From NCBI GenBank assembly GCA_001797845.1, contig MGQN01000023.1, positions 135,278 to 145,264 of the forward strand: a DNA stretch of 9,987 nt, read 5' to 3'. Positions 1-6,102 of the stretch are shown piece by piece. The translations under genes were made by a program, and so were the position numbers. The notes under the pieces are model-generated. The model searched no databases and had not been told where the DNA came from. It saw nothing but the letters and a program-made list of their open reading frames with translations. This DNA is from Deltaproteobacteria bacterium RBG_16_44_11. GTDB lineage: Bacteria; Desulfobacterota; Syntrophia; Syntrophales; Smithellaceae. Position 1 is the stretch's first letter. Each line of letters starts with the position of its first letter.

Positions 1-1
1 T

Positions 2-388
2 GAAGACGTTCAAGACGAGCGCCTTGCCGCCTACAATAAAAAGTATCAGGGGCATGTAATTCACGAGGCGATAGACATTTTGCACGACCTGGGCATCGTC
101 ATTGTGGGCGATTTCATCGCTTCACCCGAAGACGACGAAGCCGATTTCGAAAAATTGGATGATTTTATTATTGCCAACAAAATCGAAATTCCGGTAATAT
201 CCATTTTGACGCCCATTCCAGGAACGCCGCTTTACAAAAAAATGGAAAAGGATATAATCATTTCCGATTTGGATTATTACACTTTTACCAACGCGGTTAC
301 GGCCACGAAAATGCCGGAAGATTTATTTTACAAAACTTTTGCCGATCTGGTAAAAAGGCTTCATGATAAGCCGCACAGACCACAGTAA
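2..388 (+). CDS. Radical SAM protein, C-terminal part (5' end outside window)
   Basis: The reading frame is open from the first bases of the window to TAA at 386-388, giving 128 visible residues; the start lies upstream. The visible part matches the end of a radical SAM TIM barrel of the B12-binding/radical SAM type: a strand reading GIVIVGDFIASPED (residues about 31-44), then helix, then the hallmark TPIPGTPLY (70-78), which in this family closes the barrel. The CxxxCxxC iron-sulfur motif would be upstream and cannot be seen. Known family members do radical chemistry such as methylation or ring/lipid modification; the substrate cannot be read from this fragment. A ketosynthase-like gene begins 13 nt after the stop on the same strand, so the two are probably co-transcribed. 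Class assignment is fairly sure, specific function unknown. Confidence 0.8.
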   Translation, partial: EDVQDERLAAYNKKYQGHVIHEAIDILHDLGIVIVGDFIASPEDDEADFEKLDDFIIANKIEIPVISILTPIPGTPLYKKMEKDIIISDLDYYTFTNAVTATKMPEDLFYKTFADLVKRLHDKPHRPQ

Positions 389-389
389 C

Positions 390-394
390 GGAGG
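390..394 (+). promoter_or_regulatory. Shine-Dalgarno that fixes the ketosynthase start at GTG 402
   Basis: GGAGG at 390-394 lies 7 nt before GTG at 402-404. The longer in-frame ATG at 363 lies inside the upstream radical SAM gene, has no comparable site, and would add 13 residues (MISRTDHSNGGKL) that do not look like a ketosynthase N-terminus. Confidence 0.8.
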
Positions 395-401
395 AAAATT
401 A

Positions 402-1544
402 GTGCCAGTTTATATTAATGATGTTGCCGCGTTTCTTCCCAACGAGCCGGTGGGAAACGAAGAGATTGAAGATGTTTTGGGAAAGGTTCATGGCAATCGC
501 TCCCGCATAAAATCCATGGTGCTCAAAAACAACGGGATACAAAAACGCTATTACGCGATTGACCGGAAAACGGGGAAGCTCAATTATACTAACGCCGGGC
601 TTACGGCGGAGGCAGTCAAAAGATTAAAACCTTATGAAGGTTTTTCAATAAACGATATCGAGTGCCTTTGCTGCGGCACGACCATCGCGGATGTCATTGC
701 GCCCGGCCACGGGCTGATGGTGGCAGGAGAGTTGGGCATTGGGCCCTGCGAAGTCATTTCCACGTCCGGCATTTGCCTTTCCGGCATTACTTCCTTTAAG
801 GCCGCGTATGCCAATGTCGCCCTGCAATTGAGTGATAACGCTGTGGCAACAGGTTCGGAGCTAGCCTCATCGCTGATACGCGCCAATTTTTTTGAGCATC
901 TAAAAGGCGATCCAGATTTTAAAAAGCATCCTGTCCTTACCTTTGAATCAGATTTCCTGCGCTGGATGCTCTCGGATGCCGCGGGCGCCGTCTTTATGAC
1001 CGGCAAAAAAAATGCGGGCAGGAAATCTTTGCGCGTCGATTGGATCGAGCATATTTCTTACGCCGGACAAATGGATGTCTGTATGTATGCGGGTGCCGTA
1101 AAGCAAAAAGACGGCTCTGTTGTATGCTGGCGCGAGCTCGATTCTCTGGAAGAGGCTTTAGCTAGTAATTATTTCGCGCTCAAACAGGATACCGAGCTGC
1201 TGGGCGAGCATGTTGTGCGCATTACCGTGGATCAGGCGCTGGGGCGCGCTGTGAAAAAAAGAAAGATTAAACCGGAAGAGATCGATTGGTTTTTACCGCA
1301 TTATTCATCGGAATATTTCCGCGATAAAATTCATGACGCGATGGCGGGCATCAATTTTAAAATACCTTACGAAAAATGGTTTACCAACCTGACCTACAAA
1401 GGCAACACCGGCGCCGCTTCTATTTATGTGATGATGGAAGAGCTGTTTCATTCGGATAAATTAAAAGAAGGCCAGAAGATACTTTGCTACATTCCCGAAA
1501 GCGGTAGATTTTCCGCAGCCTATATGCTGCTTACGGTTGTTTAG
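402..1544 (+). CDS. 3-oxoacyl-ACP synthase III (FabH-like) family ketosynthase
   Basis: The product is 380 residues from GTG 402, slightly longer than typical FabH (about 320). It begins with the thiolase-fold opening PVYINDVAAFLPNEPVGNEEI. Catalytic candidates in order are Cys125 in STSGICLSG, His300 in FLPHYSSEYF, and Asn335 in YKGNTGAAS, which together give the Cys-His-Asn triad of decarboxylating ketosynthase III enzymes. Family members condense an acyl starter with malonyl-ACP or a related unit. The His context (PHYSSEYF) is not the HQAN of housekeeping FabH and resembles specialised branches such as DarB/StlD-like resorcinol or cyclohexanedione ketosynthases; that subfamily link is inference from memory. 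With the radical SAM gene just upstream it suggests a small lipid or specialised-metabolite operon. No ACP or reductase is visible nearby. Confidence 0.85.
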   Translation: MPVYINDVAAFLPNEPVGNEEIEDVLGKVHGNRSRIKSMVLKNNGIQKRYYAIDRKTGKLNYTNAGLTAEAVKRLKPYEGFSINDIECLCCGTTIADVIAPGHGLMVAGELGIGPCEVISTSGICLSGITSFKAAYANVALQLSDNAVATGSELASSLIRANFFEHLKGDPDFKKHPVLTFESDFLRWMLSDAAGAVFMTGKKNAGRKSLRVDWIEHISYAGQMDVCMYAGAVKQKDGSVVCWRELDSLEEALASNYFALKQDTELLGEHVVRITVDQALGRAVKKRKIKPEEIDWFLPHYSSEYFRDKIHDAMAGINFKIPYEKWFTNLTYKGNTGAASIYVMMEELFHSDKLKEGQKILCYIPESGRFSAAYMLLTVV

Positions 1545-1584
1545 GGTGTCCACCCGGCAAGCCGCGCCCAGAACCACCAGACGG

Positions 1585-1632
1585 CACGCCCTTTCAGGGC
1601 GTGGTTTAGGCCGCGGTTGTGTGCGCAACCGC
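1585..1632. repeat. Two adjacent GC-rich hairpins, possible mobile-element end
   Basis: The first hairpin is CACGCCC (1585-1591), loop TTTCA, GGGCGTG (1597-1603). The second is GCGGTTG (1613-1619), loop TGTGCG, CAACCGC (1626-1632). Both stems are perfect over 7 bp. They are separated by a short GTTTAGGCC-containing stretch and start about 40 bases after the ketosynthase stop. No poly-T tract follows, so they are poor intrinsic terminators. Hairpin pairs like this occur at the ends of IS200/IS605-type elements and related palindromic repeats, but no transposase is present here, so that origin is only a suggestion. Confidence 0.5.
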
Positions 1633-1683
1633 CACAATTATTTGCCAATGTAGTCATCAATGAAGCTCGCTGATAATGAGACC

Positions 1684-1899
1684 CAAGCTTCAGAAACAAA
1701 GTGAACTGAAGCTTGCTGGACGAATTATGCCAGGCGCGTAACGCCGTGGTAAAACAAGTGAAGCGCAGTTTGAAGCGCAAGCTGAATTGATCCCCTGAGC
1801 GAAGCACATGGGGATAATGAAACTCAGATTTCAAAAACGAAGTGCATTGAAATCTGTAAGTTGAACCATTCCGCAAAGCGGAGGGTATCGTAGATACCC
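1684..1899 (+). repeat. Array of seven hairpins, most with a shared 12-nt loop motif
   Basis: Stems and loops in order: CAAGCTTCAG/CTGAAGCTTG (1684-1715, loop AAACAAAGTGAA); an imperfect stem 1725-1754 (loop GCGCGTAACGCC); AAAC/GTTT 1752-1771 (loop AAGTGAAGCGCA), with an alternative CAGTTTG/CAAGCTG pairing at 1766-1784; ATCCCC/GGGGAT 1790-1815; CAGATTTCAA/TTGAAATCTG 1825-1856 (loop AAACGAAGTGCA); TCCGC/GCGGA 1870-1882; GGGTATC/GATACCC 1883-1899. The 10-bp stems at 1684 and 1825 differ at four positions, all compensated on the other arm, while their 12-nt loops differ at two. Two more members occur at 6103-6171. No credible gene lies here. A further 5-bp hairpin, TCTGG/CCAGA (1904-1926), abuts the array. 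Function unknown; a REP-like or miniature-element origin is possible. Confidence 0.8.
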
Positions 1900-1930
1900 G
1901 TGGTCTGGTAATTGGAACATTCCAGATTTT

Positions 1931-2212
1931 TTACTGTAGTTTTCTTTTTTCTATTTTTGGGTAGACATTGCGGCGATGACAAATGGCTAATACCAAAACT
2001 TCATGTCCGCTGATTTTAAATACTATGCGGTAATCCCCGACACGCAATTTCCAATATCCCTTCAATGTTTTTCTCAGCGGCGTTCCATAATTTTGCGGTT
2101 GGGTCCGCAGGCGTTCTTCGATTGCCCTGCGTATGCGTGCCTTGATTTTATTATCTAAAAGCGGCAAATCTACATCTCTTACATCAGGATGATAAAAGAT
2201 TGTAAATTCCAT
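1931..2212 (-). CDS. RelE/ParE-superfamily type II toxin
   Basis: The product is 93 residues, the usual size for this superfamily. It reads as a short beta strand (MEFTIFYHPDV), a helical hairpin rich in Arg/Lys (about 15-38), then GTPLRKTLKGYWKLRVGDYRIVFKI (43-67, split here across the central sheet) and the closing ICHRRNVYPKI (77-87). The conserved basic residues Arg57, Arg62, Arg80/Arg81 and Tyr84 are where RelE-type mRNA interferases place substrate-binding and catalytic residues. ParE-like gyrase poisons share the fold, so the target is not certain. The ATG at 2212 lies 3 nt after the antitoxin stop with only a weak ribosome site, which suggests translational coupling. The gene appears intact. 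It lies between the hairpin array and its antitoxin. Confidence 0.85.
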   Translation of the reverse strand: MEFTIFYHPDVRDVDLPLLDNKIKARIRRAIEERLRTQPQNYGTPLRKTLKGYWKLRVGDYRIVFKISGHEVLVLAICHRRNVYPKIEKRKLQ

Positions 2213-2215
2213 GAA

Positions 2216-2443
2216 CTATTTCCATACTTCTTTATGTGTCAAGGCTTTCTTGCTCTCGAAGCTTTTTTCTCTTTTCGCAGCAATTTGGGCGAGAACTATA
2301 TCTTCACGCAATTCAATTGCTTCCCGAATAAGGTCACGCGTAAACGTAGACATTGATAAACCTTCTTTTACCGACATTTCCTGTATAATATCGTATAATT
2401 TAGGTTCAATAACAACACTGACGCGCGGATTTTTGACAGGCAT
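2216..2443 (-). CDS. Ribbon-helix-helix (CopG/Arc-like) antitoxin
   Basis: The product is 75 residues from ATG at 2443. The N-terminus has the RHH pattern: a strand RVSVVIE (7-13) for DNA contact, helix A (about 14-27), then a turn GLSMS and helix B TFTRDLIREAIELRE (33-47). The charged C-terminal tail (48-75) would wrap the toxin. It is the first gene of a two-gene operon with the RelE/ParE toxin. A longer reading from 2500 would add MICCRTSATLVIKEKEVIK, but this would run through the promoter and operator and lacks a ribosome site, so the shorter start is chosen. RHH antitoxins normally bind their own operator with the toxin; a perfect palindrome is found just upstream. Confidence 0.85.
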   Translation of the reverse strand: MPVKNPRVSVVIEPKLYDIIQEMSVKEGLSMSTFTRDLIREAIELREDIVLAQIAAKREKSFESKKALTHKEVWK

Positions 2444-2450
2444 TTTGATA

Positions 2451-2458
2451 ACCTCCTT
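2451..2458 (-). promoter_or_regulatory. Shine-Dalgarno of the antitoxin gene
   Basis: AAGGAGGT on the minus strand lies 7 nt before ATG 2443, an optimal placement, and decides the start of the antitoxin. Confidence 0.85.
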
Positions 2459-2468
2459 TTCCTTGATT

Positions 2469-2485
2469 ACAAGTGTAGCACTTGT
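2469..2485. promoter_or_regulatory. Perfect palindromic operator of the toxin-antitoxin operon
   Basis: ACAAGTG (2469-2475), spacer TAG, CACTTGT (2479-2485) is a perfect 7-bp inverted repeat. It covers the -10 box of the minus-strand promoter. Its position is that expected for autorepression by an RHH antitoxin or its toxin complex. Binding by this antitoxin is inference. Confidence 0.75.
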
Positions 2486-2500
2486 GCGGCAACATATCAA
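2472..2500 (-). promoter_or_regulatory. Sigma70-type promoter of the toxin-antitoxin operon
   Basis: On the minus strand TTGATA (2495-2500) is followed after exactly 17 nt by TACACT (2472-2477). The -35 matches the consensus at 5 of 6 positions and the -10 at 4 of 6. Transcription would begin near 2465, leaving a leader of about 20 nt that holds the ribosome site. Confidence 0.7.
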
Positions 2501-2554
2501 GGCGTAATTTTAAATAATGTTTATACAGGTTTTTAATAAATGCATGGTTTTAAG

Positions 2555-2607
2555 ATTCCTTACCCCGCCTCCAGCGGATTCATACCCTATAGGGCACACG
2601 TCGGAAT
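2555..2607. repeat. Palindrome cluster between toxin-antitoxin operon and CoA synthetase gene
   Basis: Within this GC-richer patch are CCGC/GCGG with loop CTCCA (2565-2577) and the perfect 10-bp palindrome CCCTATAGGG (2585-2594). An outer ATTCC (2555-2559) can pair with GGAAT (2603-2607), closing a larger fold around both. No poly-T follows. It may be an intergenic repeat of another family; a single copy in this window cannot show that. Confidence 0.4.
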
Positions 2608-2636
2608 GGCAAACAAGGTACTGATTATTATTTAAC

Positions 2637-2666
2637 TTGACAGGCGCGGTTATTTATTTTTGTATT
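2637..2666 (+). promoter_or_regulatory. Probable promoter of the acyl-CoA synthetase gene
   Basis: TTGACA (2637-2642) is a perfect -35 box. The best -10 partner is TGTATT (2661-2666) at 18 nt spacing, matching the consensus at 4 of 6 positions. The ATG at 2711 lies about 45 nt further on, after a GGAGAG ribosome site. Confidence 0.55.
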
Positions 2667-2710
2667 GCCGGTCGTATTTCTGCACAATTTTTTATTTCAC
2701 GGAGAGTATG

Positions 2711-4858
2711 ATGTCTGAAAATCCTTTGCAATTGCTGATGAATCCCAAATCTATAGCTGTGGCGGGAGCAAGCAATACGCCAACCAAGATGGGGACAATT
2801 CAATCGTTGAGTTTGCTCAAAGACGGCTACGCGGGTAAACTTTATTTTGTTCATCCCACGGAAAAAACAATTCTAGGGATTACGGCTTATGCCACGCCGC
2901 AGGATTTACCCGAGGTTCCTGATCTGGCCTTGTTGATAGTTCCCATAAAAGCTGTGCTTTCCCTTCTGGAAGATTTTGGCAAAATCGGCACGAAAAGAGC
3001 GATTGTCGTTACCGCCGGTTTCAGGGAAACGGGAGACGCCGGTCAGGATATGGAAAATAAGCTCAATGAAGTTGCTCGCCGTTATGGAATACGTTTTGTC
3101 GGCCCCAATTGTCTGGGCGTCATCAATAGCCAGATTTGTTTGAATACCACTGTTTATCCTTTCCCGCCCAACCCCGGCCTGCTGGGACTTGCTTCGCAGA
3201 GCGGCACTTATGTCACACAGGTTTTGCCCATGTTAAGAAAAAAAGGAATCCGCTTTAGCAAAGCTATCAGTTTAGGCAACGAGGCGAATATCGATATCGC
3301 GGATGCCTTGGAATTTTTGGGAGCAGATGAGCAAACCAAAGCGATTATTCTTTACATCGAAGGAATTCGTGACGGACGAAGATTTATAGAAATTGCCCGC
3401 AAAGTTACTCCACATAAACCCGTGTTGGCGCAATATGTCGGCGGTTCCGTATCCGGCGCCCGAGCCGGGATGAGCCACACCGGCGCCCTGTCCGGACCAG
3501 ATTTTCTTTATGACGGCATCTTCAAACAAGCGGGCATCATCCGCGTCGGCTCCGTGGAAGATCTCTACGATCACGGCTGGACACTGGCCACGCAACCACT
3601 CCCGCGGGGAAGGCGTGTCGCCGTCATCACCAACTCCGGCGGTCCGTCATCATCTATTTCTTATACGTGCGATTTAGTTGGATTGGAAGTCCCCCGTTTT
3701 TCCGCTGGCCTGCAAGAAGAAATCAGGAAATACTTGCAACCGCATGCGGCTTCGGCCAATCCGGTGGATTTGACTTTTCACATGGGTATGGAAAAGCTTG
3801 CCGTAACTATTCCGGAAATCATCATCAGAAGCGGGGAAGTGGACGCTTTAATCATGCATGGAATAATGCGCTCCGGTTTCTTGCGCGAAATTTATAACCA
3901 CGTTTCTGATTATATCAAGGGGGCTTCCTTTGAAGAATTTTTAAGTTTCTCTGAGCCTGTAATTAAAGAAGTGTTTGAACTGCCGCGCAAATATAACATA
4001 CCCTTAATTATTTCCAGTTTCTTCGGTCAGGAAGATTCCTATACCAAAGGTTTTCAAGAAAACAATATTCCGGTTTTTCATTCTCCGGAAAAGACCGCTC
4101 GCGCGCTGGGCGCCCTGTATCATTACAAGCTCATTAGGGAACGCAAACCCGGCAAAGAAAATCCTCTTCCCAAAATCAGTCCGCTTGCCGTAAGGATTCT
4201 CCAGCAGGCAAAAAAAAATGGCCAGAAGGCTCTTGATGAATACACAGCAAAAAAATTGCTTGCCGCTTACGGTTTGCCGGTAACCAAAGAAAAATTGGTG
4301 AAAACGCAAGAAGAAGCTCTTGAGGCCGCTACCAAAATTGGTTATCCGGTGGCGCTGAAAGCCTGCCACTGGCAAATTATGCACAAATCCGGCAAGGGCC
4401 TTATCGCTTTGCAGATTGAAAGCGCGGCCAAACTTAAAGTAGCGTTTAAAGATATTCAAAAAGCCGCGGGGGAAAAAGTGCCGGTGCTGGTGCAGAAGAT
4501 GCTTGCCGGTAACCGAGAATTTCTGGCCGGTATGACGCGTTTTGCCGGATTCGGCGCGTGCGTGGTTTTCGGTTTGGGTGGAGTTTTTACCGAGATTCAC
4601 CATGATGCAACCATTCGCATGGCTCCTCTTACCGCAGCCGATACGAAAGAAATGTTTGCCGATATCCGTGCGCGTAAACTTCTGGATGAATACCGGGGTA
4701 TGCCGCAGGTAGAAAAGGATAAACTATCCGAAATACTTCAAACGATAGGAAATATTTCCTTGCTGCACCCGGAAATAGCCGAAATTGATTTGAACCCCAT
4801 TATCATCAGCGGGGCTAAGCCTGTTGTTGCCGATGCCTTGATTGTGCTGGAAGGCTAG
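2711..4858 (+). CDS. ADP-forming acetyl/acyl-CoA synthetase, fused alpha-beta
   Basis: The product is 715 residues, the usual length for fused ADP-forming acyl-CoA synthetases. These convert acyl-CoA + ADP + Pi to acid + CoA + ATP through phosphohistidine intermediates in the cytoplasm. Order: CoA-binding Rossmann domain (about 10-110; AVAGASNTPTKMG at 16-28), succinyl-CoA ligase-like domains (about 130-460) with the active-site His256 in GMSHTGALSG, then an ATP-grasp beta part (about 490-710) with a second His558 in MHKSGKG and the late EIDLNP motif (691-696). ATG 2711 is chosen over ATG 2708 and upstream TTG 2660 because GGAG at 2701-2704 lies 6 nt before it. Acyl specificity cannot be read. 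The motif after His558 is GKGLI, where many relatives have DxGGV. It ends convergently with the S1 gene. Confidence 0.9.
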   Translation: MSENPLQLLMNPKSIAVAGASNTPTKMGTIQSLSLLKDGYAGKLYFVHPTEKTILGITAYATPQDLPEVPDLALLIVPIKAVLSLLEDFGKIGTKRAIVVTAGFRETGDAGQDMENKLNEVARRYGIRFVGPNCLGVINSQICLNTTVYPFPPNPGLLGLASQSGTYVTQVLPMLRKKGIRFSKAISLGNEANIDIADALEFLGADEQTKAIILYIEGIRDGRRFIEIARKVTPHKPVLAQYVGGSVSGARAGMSHTGALSGPDFLYDGIFKQAGIIRVGSVEDLYDHGWTLATQPLPRGRRVAVITNSGGPSSSISYTCDLVGLEVPRFSAGLQEEIRKYLQPHAASANPVDLTFHMGMEKLAVTIPEIIIRSGEVDALIMHGIMRSGFLREIYNHVSDYIKGASFEEFLSFSEPVIKEVFELPRKYNIPLIISSFFGQEDSYTKGFQENNIPVFHSPEKTARALGALYHYKLIRERKPGKENPLPKISPLAVRILQQAKKNGQKALDEYTAKKLLAAYGLPVTKEKLVKTQEEALEAATKIGYPVALKACHWQIMHKSGKGLIALQIESAAKLKVAFKDIQKAAGEKVPVLVQKMLAGNREFLAGMTRFAGFGACVVFGLGGVFTEIHHDATIRMAPLTAADTKEMFADIRARKLLDEYRGMPQVEKDKLSEILQTIGNISLLHPEIAEIDLNPIIISGAKPVVADALIVLEG

Positions 4859-4866
4859 CTTTTTTT
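4835..4866 (+). terminator. Weak terminator candidate at the end of the CoA synthetase gene
   Basis: GCCTT (4835-4839) can pair with AAGGC (4851-4855) over an 11-nt loop; seven T residues follow at 4860-4866 after TAGC. The stem is short and lies inside coding sequence. The T tract is formed by Lys codons at the end of the convergent S1 gene read on the other strand. There is no other room for a terminator. Confidence 0.3.
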
Positions 4867-6015
4867 ACCGGCTTTTTTTAATACATCGCCAAGAGTACCC
4901 ATCATCTCCGGCGACTTGGCCATATAGTCTTTTAATTCTTTTTTTTCAGACGCGGCATTTTCGTTTCCAGCCAGATCAAGAGAGATTCTTTTATTGGGCA
5001 AATCAATTTTTTCAACTCTTACTTCCACCTGCGCGTCCGCGGACAAAGCGTCGCGCGAATGCTTAATCTTCTTGCCGCGGGCTAGTTTAGAAATATGCAA
5101 AAGACCATCCACTCCGTCTTCCAAAGTAATAAAAGCGCCAAAATCCGTCAGGCGCGATACTTTTCCCATGTGAGTGCTTCCTTCAGTATATTTACCGGCG
5201 GCATCCTTCCACGGATCAGCCAGTGTGTCTTTGACGGATAAAGTAACACGGTTGTTTTCCCAATCAAGGTTGATTATTTTTGCCTCTATTTTATCGCCCG
5301 GTAAATAGAGCGCCTTGGTATCCTGAACTTTCCCCCAGGCCATTTCGGAAACCGGCAGAAGGGCCTGCATTCCGCCGATATCCACGAAAGCGCCGAAATC
5401 ACGGACAGCCTTGACTACACCAGAGACAGTCATACCTTTTTGCAAAGAAACTTTAAGCTCTGCGATTTTTTCCTTTTCGATTTTTTCGAGAAGGGGACGG
5501 CGGGAAAGAACTATGGTGCGCCCATTTTCCGCGTATTCGATAATTATAAAGTTAAATTTTTTACCGATATAAGCGGCGACATCATCGATTTTTTTCGTAT
5601 CCATTTGCGAATAAGGGCAAAAGCCTTCCGCGTTCGCGCTTATTTTAACCGAGAAACCGCCTTTGATTTCCTTCTCCACGATCGCTTCCAGCGGAATTTG
5701 TTGTTTGTAAGCATTAAGCAAATAGTCGTCCACGCTCTTGCGCGTCAACAATTTGGTGGTGAAAAGTTTTTCTCCGTGCTTCGAGAAGAGAAAATAAGCC
5801 GTAATGGAATCGCCTTCCTTAACAGAGAGATTGCCCTCTTCGTCCAGAAACTCCTTTTTATCAAGATAACCTTCGCTTTTTGCCCCCAAATCGAGGAATA
5901 TCCATTCAGAAGTTATTTTTACGATAGTTGTATCGATTTTTTCCCCGGGAGAATAATGACGGGGGGTAATGGTTGCTTCATCGAGTAACTCGGCAAAACT
6001 CTTTTCTTTTTCCAT
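4855..6015 (-). CDS. S1-domain RNA-binding protein (short ribosomal protein S1-like)
   Basis: The product is 386 residues with four S1 (OB-fold) repeats at about 22-90, 106-173, 193-262 and 278-348. Repeats 3 and 4 carry the best signatures: GVVKAVRDFGAFVDIGG (199-215) and GKVSRLTDFGAFITLEDG (284-301), each followed by LL-S or LLHIS. Repeats 1 and 2 are more diverged. Classical S1 has six repeats and about 550 residues, so this is a four-repeat form; it could be the organism's working S1 or an accessory RNA-binding protein. Such proteins bind single-stranded mRNA, often at the ribosome. The C-terminus is lysine-rich (KKAGKKS). A purine-rich GGGGAAGG precedes the ATG at 6015. The stop overlaps the stop of the convergent CoA synthetase gene, with no gap for a terminator. 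Confidence 0.88.
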   Translation of the reverse strand: MEKEKSFAELLDEATITPRHYSPGEKIDTTIVKITSEWIFLDLGAKSEGYLDKKEFLDEEGNLSVKEGDSITAYFLFSKHGEKLFTTKLLTRKSVDDYLLNAYKQQIPLEAIVEKEIKGGFSVKISANAEGFCPYSQMDTKKIDDVAAYIGKKFNFIIIEYAENGRTIVLSRRPLLEKIEKEKIAELKVSLQKGMTVSGVVKAVRDFGAFVDIGGMQALLPVSEMAWGKVQDTKALYLPGDKIEAKIINLDWENNRVTLSVKDTLADPWKDAAGKYTEGSTHMGKVSRLTDFGAFITLEDGVDGLLHISKLARGKKIKHSRDALSADAQVEVRVEKIDLPNKRISLDLAGNENAASEKKELKDYMAKSPEMMGTLGDVLKKAGKKS

Positions 6016-6102
6016 AGGCCTTCCCCATGTTGAACATTAATAAAACGCGCATCTTTGATAACATGAAAAAAATAATTTGTCTTTGAAAAAATTAGTGAGA
6101 CT

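Noticed and set aside
1541..1876. Minus-strand open frame of 111 codons
   Set aside because: It runs through the hairpin array; its composition follows the repeats, it has no ribosome site and no recognisable family.
1684..1899. CRISPR array
   Set aside because: The repeated parts are loops of hairpins with differing stems, not identical direct repeats with regular spacers, and no cas gene is visible.
2211..2507. Plus-strand open frame opposite the antitoxin
   Set aside because: It covers the antitoxin, its promoter and its operator in antisense; no ribosome site.
1545..2640. Integron attC sites
   Set aside because: The hairpins are perfect and short, lack the bulged R/L box architecture of attC, and no integrase or gene-cassette order is visible.
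4004..4603. Minus-strand open frame (199 codons) inside the CoA synthetase gene
   Set aside because: Antisense shadow of a clearly coding region; Phe/Gly-rich product with no recognisable domain.
5440..5988. Plus-strand open frame (182 codons) opposite the S1 gene
   Set aside because: Antisense shadow; the S1 repeats on the other strand are convincing.
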